Part shown: piece by piece, positions 1 through 9,166 of the stretch
How the letters are laid out: each line of letters begins with the position of its first letter
Position numbering within the stretch: position 1 is the stretch's first letter
The notes under the pieces: model-generated
Database searches by the model: none
Told to the model about the DNA's origin: nothing
Seen by the model: the letters and a program-made list of their open reading frames with translations, nothing else
Origin: Harmothoe impar
Taxonomy: Eukaryota > Annelida > Polychaeta > Phyllodocida > Polynoidae
Assembly (NCBI GenBank): GCA_947462335.1
Contig: OX381721.1
Span: 8,370,001 to 8,434,000 of the forward strand
Length of the DNA stretch: 64,000 bases
Reading direction: 5' to 3'
Translations under genes and position numbers: made by a program

Positions 1-3000
1 TATTATAATTATATTACCACTCATAAAAGATGCACTAGCTCTAAATGGGTGGTATCTTATCGAGACCACCGCGCTTTCCACAACAAACTAGAGGAAGTAG
101 TGCCAGATATTAGTGTTATGGTATATGGTTACAATACAATTTTCCCACGATATATAACGTGTGGGTCAATGGGCTATCTTGTTTCCTAATCAGGGTACAA
201 TGCTCAAACGTTGGAAAACGCATGGCAATGTGCCAAATATATTGTAATCAATGTAATTCAAATGTGAGAAAAAACGCTTCCTCTGATAATTAAATCGTAT
301 ATGATGATAAATATGAATTACTGGAGTACATTGCAAAAAAGCGAGACACATAATTATTATCATAATTAAAGTAACATATTTAACTCCGGAAACACAAAAA
401 TGGAAGTTTGTGTCGCACATGTTGCCACCCCCCCCCCCCCCTACACCAAGGATGGTCCCGGTGCAGTGGGGCTCACGGAGACGCCCAGTCATACCACAGT
501 CAAACACCAATCTCTGCATTTTCCACTCCACCACTCAAGGCTGCTTTCTGCCCCCCCCCCCCCCCTCCCCAAATAATCATATTTCTCGGCATAGCCAGGA
601 TGCAGGGTGGGGACGGGTGTGGTGAGGGTGTTACATGTAGTACGGGTGTGGTAAGGCCGGTGGTAAAGTTGCTTATTATATGAGTCTATTTTTTTTTAGA
701 TTTATAGGGCAGATGGACTGCCTTCTCCCCTCATTATGGAACCCTCTTGGAATCCCAGCTTTAGGTCATCCTTCTGACCATTGCCTTTTGGCTGCTTGTT
801 TAATATGGACAATTGTAGTAAATTGGAATAATCATAATTATGGACTTGGTCATTTACCCACGTGTTGCAGTCTTTAAATGGATAACCTGTTTTATATATT
901 CGGTATTCAAAAATGTCCTGGGGACCTCCCTGTAGGGTATGCGGTTCATCACTTGTTACACCCAGAATCGCCGACAACAAAATGTCAGGTTCCTTCCGTT
1001 CATTGCCTGATCTATTATATTAACATTATTTCAAATTGTCAGTAGACGATAAGATATGAGTGGACGATCAGAGAGAGGGACTGGGGCAAGTCCAGTCTAC
1101 CCTACCCCCCCCCCCCCATCCCCCAGCCTACCACCCATATTCAGAAGGCACCCAGTGCACTGACCATGAAATCAGTCACACAAGTCGGCAGAGAAGGCGG
1201 CCTTTTTCTGCCCAAACTGGCCATTGCCATCCCTATAGCACTCTAAGGACAGCATAAGGCTTTAATGCATTATGGCATTGTGTCCTCATGTTCCATGAGC
1301 ATGTAACTCGCCAATGATGCAACATGCTATCTATGCGGTGATACACTCACCAAGGACTGGCATGATGCACCAATGTAGCATCTGCGAGTTACTCGCTGGC
1401 CCTGCATTGGTGGATTACGATGGACATGCACGTCGGTCGAGTCATAATCCTGTCCTTAAAGGGTTAAGCACTACTATGTTGGGTGGCACAGGCATGCTCT
1501 ATGGAGCAGACTCTCTGTATTGGCTTATAACACACAACTGGTAATCGGCTGGTGCTGCCTGGTCGCCCTCAGCACGTGGGGTCAAAGGTCATCAACACTC
1601 CACCTCAGATACAGGGAGGCACCACCCCAGTTCTAAGACGTGCCTTCTGTGGATTTATACTTCCCTAATGCATAAGTTTACTTTATTCTGTTTTGTATGG
1701 GTCTACTCTAAGGGATACTAAGGTCCTGATGCAGCTTTATCACACGGTTGCATCTTATTGACAACTTTGTTTAGCTTTCTGAGCAGCAATGAGGTGTCAG
1801 TAATCTTACGACCAATGTAAATGGCTATTTAGTGTACATCACATAATATGCGAATATCGTCTCTAATCATGTGAGTGTCCATAGATATCTATGTTATATA
1901 AGTGCGACCAAATGCTTCCTTTTTGTTTTGATGTATATGCCTGTCATTGGCATAAACAATGAACCTCTTCGCATCTCTCTAGTATACGTGATAGCATTGC
2001 ACGTATCCGCCACCTAGGGCGCTTGTAATGAACTAAAATTCAAACCCAGCCAACTTCAAAATCCTCATTATGGATATTCAATCAAATCATGTATATACCT
2101 GCTGGCAAACGACTATGTCATAATACATATAGGTAACACATTCCAATTAAAATTCAAATCAAATTTCCATTCACTTGAATATATAGCATAATTCAAATTA
2201 TAGGTCCTACTGAAAGGTGCCAATCTAGAAGTTGGCGGCTTCAATTCAACGTGACCAAAGACTTATTCCACCTCGCGGAGCATGTCAAATTCATAAACCA
2301 CAACTACCTGTTTGTGACGGCGGGGTTAGTGGGTGGGTGGGGGGGGGGGGGGGTGCTGGTTATCAAGCCTTAGACCTAAAAGGTATAACTTCCCTAAGGC
2401 TAAATATCAGCCGATTTATCACCAAGATCAACACCGATGTTATCGTATGGCGGGTTGGCTTGAGCCCCAGTCACTGGAGGTATTTTCTACTTAAGTTACT
2501 CAGGTGTATGGTAAAGTACAGATTTACATGCATCCTATAGAGCAACCCTTCACAACTATATATGGGGGACGTTTAGAGATGACGTTATCTGTCGTGGGGC
2601 ATTTTATTCAAGACCTGCAACTCCCTTATCACTATTCCAAGTACATTGGCCTTATCATATGAATGTACGGCCCTGGTTATATGTTTCGTCACTAAATCCA
2701 AAACACCCCCACCCCTCCCCAACAATCCAAGACTCTAGGGGATGACGTATTTTATGAACGTTCCCATACCCCTGCGTTCTAGTTCTAGGTCAGGCCCAGG
2801 GGTATAACCCTCCAAACTTCAACATGGGAAACCCTACACCGTCCTGGTGTGGCCAAATAAAAACAAAGTCAGTTAGGGAATCCCCTTTATAAACTACTGT
2901 ACTCTACCTCTACAATGTCCCTATCTATGTGCATTTAAAGTTGGCATGTTTGCAACGAAATTCACCCCCTAGCAATGCCAACTGGAGGAGATTCAATTTT

Positions 3001-4456
3001 GAGTTCCTCAATTCTCAATTATTTAAGTGAATTGATTCTATTTTATGGCCACGTTGGACATTGGATCTGGTTTCTTTTTACAGGTTTGGTAAGAGTTAAC
3101 AATAACATTGAGATTGTATTCATCGGTGTGTATGTGTGCGTGAGTTTCAGCAGCCCAAGGTACTACGGGCCAGTGGATGATGTATAAGCTACTACATTGT
3201 ATAGACTGTATACTATTATAAGTTGGCTGGTTCATATAGGATATAACAGTCCTTTACAGTCCTTTCTTTAATTTTTCTTAGATTCATCTCACTTGCATCT
3301 TACCACTCAGATCGCTCTTATTATATGAAATATTTATTATAAACTGTCTGGACTCCCTTTCCCAATGAACTGTTTTAAATCATGTGACATGCTTTATATC
3401 AAGTAAAACTTATTTAAATTGTATATCACTTTATATAGAGGATTTTTATATGTTTGATAGGGAAGAAATGCTCATTCTCGGGGGGTCCAGGGTAGGCACG
3501 TGCTCATGGGCCAGCCCTTGGATCCGCTACTGCATGACATTTATACTGAATGCAGTTAGGACAATTCTGCAATTCTGCCGATGTGCTTTCAAATTTAAGA
3601 ATCATTGCTAAACAATTATTTCCAGAATCCCAAGACACGACAAGAGGTGATACATAGGTTCAAGATTGGGTTGGCTATGCATACCTGTTGAAAACGACTT
3701 TGTGATAGTGTTAAAAGTGGTGATTTCCCCCTGGGATTTCCCACGGTTAGGAGTTATAAAATGACCTCAATTATATCTATAACTTGTGTCATATCCTCAT
3801 GCTTATTGGCCCTGATGTTTTAGATGTCCCACCTGATAAAGTATCATGTCGCAGAGATAGAAACCAATTACATTATAATTGTCTAATTACTGAAAATTGC
3901 TGCTGCAGTTATGATCAGTGGTGATTGGATAAATGGCTATCATAAATTATGTTATCAAATAATCAGTGTCATGATTAACTTATATGACAATATAACGGGC
4001 TATATTATACATCTGTAGATATATAAGACATTGGGTGGTACCCATTTCTGCCTGTGGCTATGAGCAAATTGGTCTCTTCCATTCAGGAGCAATTTCAAAA
4101 ATGACAAAAAGGAAATCTAATTGTTATTAAAATTAAAGAAGATATGATTCAATGCATTATGAGTATACATGATGTCTGCGAGGGTCTTGTATTGAAAACA
4201 CCTCTTGGATTTCAATTTCTACAAACATTTCTAGTAAAAATAGGTTTGACGTCCATGAATGATTTTTTTCCCTAATCATAATTTTGTAAGTGTCTAGATA
4301 TTGGATGTGATTTGGATTTGAAATGTTAGCAATTATGTACAAGTACCAATGATTATAATTATTAAATGCAGAGGGCTAGAGAACCCGTCTATCAAGAATA
4401 GCACTTACTAAGGGAATGCATTGGCTAGTGTTGACGTATGACGTGAAACACGGTAT
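1..4456. other. Left flanking host DNA, no gene seen
   Basis: AT-rich host sequence. It holds one MITE copy (1239-1466) and homopolymer C or G tracts near 427-440, 551-565, 1104-1117 and 2340-2353. The short open frames here have no codon bias, no domain and mostly overlap homopolymers, so none is called. Nothing else recognisable between 1467 and 4456. Confidence 0.7.
1239..1466. mobile_element. piggyBac-like MITE, copy 1
   Basis: The left end is degraded (ctctaaggacagcat) and the right end is well kept (gtccttaaagggttaa). Inside are two GCGAGT-type 'taactcgc/gagttactcgc' blocks and 'gatgcaccaatg', shared with the other copies in the window. No coding capacity. Class inferred from TTAA + CCCTTT ends. 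Confidence 0.7.
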
Positions 4457-4462
4457 GACGTC
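4457..4462. repeat. Putative target-site duplication, left
   Basis: GACGTC directly before the AG start of the element; the same hexamer follows the right end. The site sits inside TGACGTCA on both sides. Confidence 0.6.
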
Positions 4463-4527
4463 AGTAGTATAGTATGTATCGGAACGGGACTATAGTTAAG
4501 TACTGTTTATTACTCAATCGACCTGCA

Positions 4528-4880
4528 GCCAATCAGAGGCCTCCATTTGGTCACGTGACCGGAAGTGACCTACTTAGGGGATTAGTGGTGAGGTCACGTG
4601 ACCTAGTTAGCCAATCAGAGGCCGCCATTTGGTCACGTGACCGGAAGTGAGGTCATATGACCTACTTATGGACCGGAAGTGACGTCATATGACCTACTTA
4701 GGGGACCGGAAGTGACCTACTTTAGGATCACGTGACCGGAAGTCACCTGATGAGTCACGTGACCGGAAGTGACGTCACATGACCTAATGGCCAACCGGAA
4801 GTGAGTGACCTGATTGAGGATCACGTGACCGGAAGTGACCTGATTGATCACGTGACCGGAAGAAGAAGAAGAAGAAGTGA
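4528..4880. promoter_or_regulatory. Promoter-motif array in left TIR
   Basis: CCAAT boxes (agCCAATCAGagg) occur at about 4528 and 4610, and a YY1-like gccgCCATttgg at 4621. There are about seven CACGTG E-boxes (gtCACGTGac), about nine CCGGAAGT ETS-type sites in ~20-35-bp spacing, and several TGACGTCA or TGACCT variants. These motifs are well known in metazoan housekeeping promoters; their use here is inferred. Confidence 0.6.
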
Positions 4881-4953
4881 CGTCACGCGACTTAATGAAG
4901 AGATGAGCGTCTTTAAGGGGTCACGCGCTTTAAAATGTGATAATTTTTTTTTT

Positions 4954-5003
4954 GGAGGAGGAGGAGGAGGAGGAGGAGGAGGAGGAGGAGGAGGAGAAGG
5001 AGG
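4954..5003 (+). repeat. (GGA)n microsatellite in left TIR
   Basis: About 16 GGA units after a T-run; absent from the right TIR. Confidence 0.9.
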
Positions 5004-5142
5004 CGAGTCTCTTATTTTTTTCGGTAAACTAATAAAAAACACTACGATATAAGTTTTTGTTTTTTTTTCATTTTTTATTGTTTTACGAGCGACTGGAAGT
5101 GACTTATTGAACTAGGTAGAAGCGTTCTTTAGAGTGTATAAA

Positions 5143-5326
5143 GGGGGGGGGGGGGAGGGGAGGGGAGGGGAGGGGAGGGGAGGGAAGGGGAGGGGGGCCC
5201 CTTTAAGATGCATGGGGAGGGGGGCGCTTTTAGGATGCATGGGGCGAGTGGTGGGGGGGGGGGGGGGGGAGGGGGGGGAGGGGGGAGGGGGGGCACTCTA
5301 GGGGGGTGGGGGGGCACTCTAAGGGG
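5143..5326 (+). repeat. G-rich tract in left TIR
   Basis: Long G runs with GGGGA units and two 'ggatgcatgggg' blocks. Strong G-quadruplex potential. Absent from the right TIR. Confidence 0.85.
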
Positions 5327-5372
5327 CGTTTGTCTCTTTTAAGAAAAAAAGAAAAGAAAAAGATTTCAATCG

Positions 5373-5414
5373 AGAGACACGCTTCTTCCTCTCGAGAGGA
5401 AGAAGCGTGTCTCT
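5373..5414. repeat. Perfect 42-bp palindrome
   Basis: Both arms (agagacacgcttcttcctct and its complement) meet at CTCGAG around 5393/5394 with no spacer. Pairing stops at 5372/5415. Present only in the left TIR. Confidence 0.9.
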
Positions 5415-5564
5415 TCGTTTTTTTTTGTTTATCACGTGCTTCGATGAGGCGATCAGCTGCGACTGGAGGAAGTGACACTTTAAGAGGGCGCGCGTCTTAA
5501 TTGTTATGATATTTTTTTTTTTACTTACTAATAAAGAAGACGTATGAAAATAAAACACAACAAT

Positions 5565-6305
5565 TCACATGTCCGTCATTCTCGTTGTTTCTTGCTTGAT
5601 AAAGTCAAGTAATATCGCGATGCCGAGGTCAAACTTTCCCATGTCCTCAGTCAACACTCAAAGGAGTTCAAAAGGTGTACCGCCGGCACCGTCAGCTTCA
5701 TCTTGCCACATTTTCAACACTCGGAAGGCCCACTCAGCGGGACTTCCTCCGTATTCGCATTCTTCAGCGATCTTATCTAACCTCTCAGGCGACAATTTTA
5801 AATGGTCCCCCACCTCTTTCCACCTGCTACCTAGACGTCTGCCGAGGGTGCCCAAGTGCTTATGCATCGCGCGCGAGTCGGGGTTTTCGAAATCCAACCC
5901 CTGTCTGTGGAGAAGGGACATCCACTGAGCCAACAGTTCCACGCGTCTAATGCGGGTGAAGACGCGACCGAGCTCTCCCCATCTATGACGATGCGGGGTT
6001 TCACCCCACCAGACTCGGAACATCGCCGTACACAGCTCCTCCGGTGTCTTGACACTGCGCTCTACTAGAGCATCCATACGGGCGGCGGTAACTTTTAAGC
6101 TACTGCCCAACTCTCTCCAACAGCCGCTCAACTCTTAACCTAGTTGACGAAGCAAGGCGTCGCTATAGGCTAACCGCCGCTGTCCTACCTCTCTGTTCTC
6201 CCCATCGGTCTGCCTCGCGCGTCTCACGTCGTCAAGCTGCATTAACTTTTTTTCAGGTGGACAAGGCGGTGAAGGCGAGCTTGAAAGTGGAATAGCTTGA
6301 GCCAT
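5565..6305 (-). pseudogene. Tandem death-domain protein, two in-frame stops
   Basis: Read on the - strand from ATG at 6305 (context gagATGG, just after a GCC repeat and about 126 bp downstream of a TATA box) to TGA at 5565-5567: 246 codons, interrupted by TAA at 6135-6137 (codon 57) and TGA at 5658-5660 (codon 216). The N-terminus (1-20) is Ser/Pro-rich. Codons ~50-130 form a first death-fold-like unit (CWRELGSSLKV... MFRVWW). Codons ~146-240 form a clearer death domain: LGSRWKEVGDHLKLS, KIAEEC, VLKMWQ, then the final helix, which the second stop interrupts. Death domains recruit partners in apoptotic and NF-kB-type signalling, so a role in altering host cell death or innate signalling is inferred. 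Frame and domain pattern continue past both stops, so I treat it as one gene broken by point mutations. The stop lies at the inner TIR edge. Alternative: a captured host adaptor fragment. Confidence 0.7.
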
Positions 6306-6318
6306 CTCGTCTCGTCTT

Positions 6319-6321
6319 GGC

Positions 6322-6370
<49 letters not shown>

Positions 6371-6372
6371 GT
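6319..6372 (-). repeat. (GCC)n in 5' leader of death-domain gene
   Basis: About 17 GGC units on + (GCC on -), between the - strand TATA box and the ATG at 6305. It lies in the likely 5' UTR. Confidence 0.85.
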
Positions 6373-6430
6373 GGTAGTAGACGTTACTGTGGTCAGAGGC
6401 GATATGGTTTTTTTCCAACAGAAATCAGAG

Positions 6431-6439
6431 CTTTTTATA
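6431..6439 (-). promoter_or_regulatory. TATA box for death-domain gene
   Basis: TATAAAAAG on the - strand, about 126 bp upstream of the ATG at 6305. It places transcription leftward toward the left TIR. Confidence 0.6.
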
Positions 6440-6499
6440 CAGAGGGAGTTTAATCCCATTTCCAACAGCACTCCAGCTGTGTAGCGACCTGTCCGCATG

Positions 6500-7310
6500 A
6501 CGCTTTTTCAACCGCTCCGCTCCTTAAGAGCTTAGATGACGAGGGGTGTGTCATCGCTATCCGTGGAGACCAGCTGAAAACGGTGTTTCTTCCTCATCCA
6601 TAGCCTTACCTCCTACCCCCTACCTGAGGACATCTCCCTCCCTCTGACATTCATTGTAACAAACGTCAGAGGTCAGGTGAAAATCGGATTTTTTTCATGC
6701 ACAGCCTTAGTCAGCTGTCACCCCTCCCTATTGAACTAGCCGGCCGCCGCCTGGCCGGCCCGGTCTACTCACCACGGCAGGAGGTGGTGATTTTTTTTTT
6801 GTCTTACACTTAAGTCGCTCACCACATGCACACGCCTCTACTCACAGACAGACACGTTCGTCTTAGGGGGGTCCTGCTTCACGCCACACGCCTCCTGTAG
6901 TTTTTTTTTGTATACACACTCTAAGCTCATCACCGTTAATCCTTTATACAGCTAACGCGCGCTGAATGGCTGAACAGGGTGGTAAGTGGCTTAGCTCATG
7001 ACAGTGGATCCCTCAAAAAAAAAGAGGGGAAAGGGATCCAGCTGAAAACGTCATACCTTATGTCTTTGTGAATGGCCGCCGGTCAGTCGACGGCAGCAAC
7101 CGGTTAATCCTTTATACAGCTAATGCGCGTTGAATTGCTGAACAGGGTGGTAAGCGGCTTAGCTCATGACAGTCGATCTCTCAAAAGGGGGGAAAGGGAT
7201 CCAGCTGAAAACGTCATGCCTTATGTCTTTTGTTTCTCTTTGTGAATGGCCACCGGCCAGCCGGCGGCAGCTGAACAGGGTCAGTAAGTAGCTTAGCTCT
7301 AGAAGCGAGA
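6500..7310. promoter_or_regulatory. Divergent control region of the element
   Basis: No convincing gene. It contains the tandem repeats listed separately, several 'ccagctgaaaacg' and 'cagctg' blocks (about 6568, 7030, 7201), two related 'ttttttttgt..acac' stretches near 6790 and 6900, and a ggatccct/agggatcc hairpin near 7005-7040. It lies between the two divergent TATA boxes. Confidence 0.55.
6932..7300 (+). repeat. ~170-bp tandem repeats upstream of + promoter
   Basis: Two nearly complete units (about 6932-7099 and 7100-7271) share 'ttaatcctttatacagct', 'gaacagggtggtaag', 'cttagctcatgacagt', 'ccagctgaaaacgtcat' and 'gaatggcc..ccgg'. A third partial unit (7271-7300) runs into the TATA region. 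They probably act as upstream enhancers. Confidence 0.8.
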
Positions 7311-7315
7311 AGGCG

Positions 7316-7323
7316 TATATAAG
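7316..7323 (+). promoter_or_regulatory. TATA box for PC4-like gene
   Basis: TATATAAG followed by GGGG. A start site about 30 bp downstream would fall near 'cactcattc' (~7348). The ATG follows at 7382. Confidence 0.7.
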
Positions 7324-7381
7324 GGGTCTGGAAACCTCCATTCACTCACTCATTCTTTTGCTGCTCTCTACAGTCACCACC

Positions 7382-7793
7382 ATGAGCAAAAGACAACACC
7401 TAGCGCCGTCCAAGAACAAGAAGACTACGCGGAACAGCGCTCGTTTAGCGTCAGTGCCTCCTCTTGCTACTGAAAATGAGACTACCGCCGCAGCCGCTTG
7501 GTCTTATCACCCTCCCGCTGTAGCGAGCGCTCGCGGCAGTAGTAGTAGTAGTAGCAGTAGTAGTAGCAGTAGTAGTACTAGTAGTAGTAGTAGTAGTAGT
7601 AGTAGTACTACTGGTAGTAGTCGTCGTGCTAGCGACGTTGTTACACTCGCGACGGTACACGTTGCTGCTAAGCGCGCTGCCGCTGCTACTGCCGCCCCGC
7701 CTGCTGCGGCTGCTGCTGCTGCTGCTGCACCTGCTACCGCTGCGCCTGCTACTGCTGCGCCTGCTGAGGCTGCTGCGCCTGCTACTGTTGCGT

Positions 7794-7824
<31 letters not shown>

Positions 7825-8971
7825 TGCTTCTGCTGCACCTGCTGCTACCGCTACTACTACTGACGACAACGCTCCTGGCACAGCGCAGTACTGGCAACCG
7901 GGTTTTTACCTCCCCACTACTGTTGATGACTTTGATGACCTGCCGCACGTTGCACAGCCCCTCTCCTCCACCACTACATCGACCGACGCCCTCGACGCCG
8001 CTCGCGCTGAGAGTGACAGCTATTCGGACACTCAGCCCCTAAACCGAGAAGAAGAGGAGGAGGAGGAGGAGCAGCAGCAACAGGGTGAGACAGAGAACGA
8101 CGCTGACGACGAGGCGTACGAACAACCCGAAGGGAAAGGGGTGGGCGGTACGTTTTTCGGCTTCCCTCTTCGACCTTTCGACCTCACTTCCTCCACTAGT
8201 AGCGTCCCGTCCCGTCCGTGGCGACTGCCCTCACCGCCACCTTACGAGGGCGGCGGCGCTTCATCTTCTACCGCTACACTCAGCACCGACGGCGTGTGGC
8301 TGCGCTGTTCCAACAACGAGGCCTCGGATACCACCAGCGCTGACGCTGCTCCTGCTATCGGTTCTGCTGCTGATTCAGCTCACGCTGATGGTGTTACTCA
8401 TCCTGCGGGTGTGAAACGTTCTAAGGTGAGTTCCAGAACAACAAGGCCTAGTAAGAAGAGAAAAATACAAGAAAAAGAACGAGATGGACGAGAAGAAGCA
8501 GAGAAAACCTTCTCCCGTCTTCTCGGGTTAGAGTTCTGCTTAGACGGAGCTTTGACGCTGGAGATCTGGGAGGACGTGGCTAGACTGTCTAGGAGGCCGC
8601 GCTACACAAAAGACGGCCAGGTGAAAGAGGCGTCTCTGACCAGAAGCAAGCGAGTGCACTTCACGGCCGACGGGCTGCGCGAGCTAATAGCACGCATCGC
8701 CGATATCCGCGCAGTGGTGCGCATACGCGACACAGCGGCCGCGCAAGGAAAACCTAATCACACCCCCTGGTTCGCAGTGCTGGATGAGGAGGGTGAAGTG
8801 TACGCAGCTGTGAGCTACTACAGCGGTAAGAACCTCGTCCACGTGCGCAAGTACGAAGGTCCTGACAAAAAACCCACACAGCAGGGAGTGACGCTGTCCG
8901 CCAGAGCGCTCAAAGAGTTGGATGACAAAACAGAGATCATTCTGAAATATCTCGGCATAGATTCGGAATGA
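7382..8971 (+). CDS. Ser/Ala-rich protein with C-terminal PC4-like ssDNA-binding modules
   Basis: The first ATG after the TATA box is at 7382 in a good context (caccATGAG), giving 529 aa. Layout: basic N-terminus (1-25); poly-Ser (~51-78) coded by AGT repeats; Ala-rich stretch (~97-157) coded mostly by GCT repeats; acidic Glu/Gln run (~222-235); Pro/Ser linker; basic NLS-like RPSKKRKIQEKER (~355); compact C-terminal region (~375-528). The last ~65 residues (YYSGKNLVHVRKYEG, PTQQGVTLSARALKEL) fit the PC4/p15 beta-sheet plus helix pattern. A weaker, similar unit (SKRVHFTADGLREL) precedes it, so two tandem PC4-like units are likely. PC4 proteins bind ssDNA and help transcription, so a role as the element's ssDNA-binding protein is inferred. 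Unlike its neighbours it has no in-frame stop. It sits 195 bp upstream of the polymerase on the same strand. Confidence 0.75.
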
Positions 8972-8986
8972 GAGACGCTCAACGCT

Positions 8987-8993
<7 letters not shown>

Positions 8994-9020
<27 letters not shown>

Positions 9021-9126
9021 GCGTTTGACGTACGCTGTATGAGACAGACAGACGGATACACAGACAGCAGACAGAAAGATAAATAGATAGATAGATAGAC
9101 AGATAGATTGATAGATAGATAGATAG
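8994..9126 (+). repeat. (AC)n and GACA/GATA microsatellites
   Basis: AC repeat at 8994-9020, then GACA/GATA units at about 9042-9126. They fill the gap between the PC4-like gene and the polymerase start. Confidence 0.9.
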
Positions 9127-9166
9127 TTAGACGGCTAAGTAGTTGGTAACTGAGTGAAAAAAAAAC

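Larger units (their letters stand above)
4463..5564 (+). repeat. Left terminal inverted repeat (expanded)
   Basis: Pairs with the right TIR from the terminus inward, through the CCGGAAGTG/CACGTG array, to the inner conserved block around 5533-5563 (aagaagacgtatgaaaataa). It is about 1.1 kb, twice the right TIR. The extra length is (GGA)n, G-rich tracts and a 42-bp palindrome between about 4950 and 5430. The inner edge touches the stop of the death-domain gene. Confidence 0.85.

Noticed and set aside
5569..6068. + strand frames opposite the death-domain gene
   Set aside because: Antisense shadows; the - strand frame carries the domain pattern.
6253..6498. 81-codon - frame with Thr/Ala run
   Set aside because: It spans the - strand TATA box and the GCC leader repeat; the death-domain frame starts downstream in another frame.
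7451..7948. Long antisense and shifted frames over the Ser/Ala repeats
   Set aside because: Trinucleotide repeats keep every frame open; the + frame from 7382 continues into a real domain.
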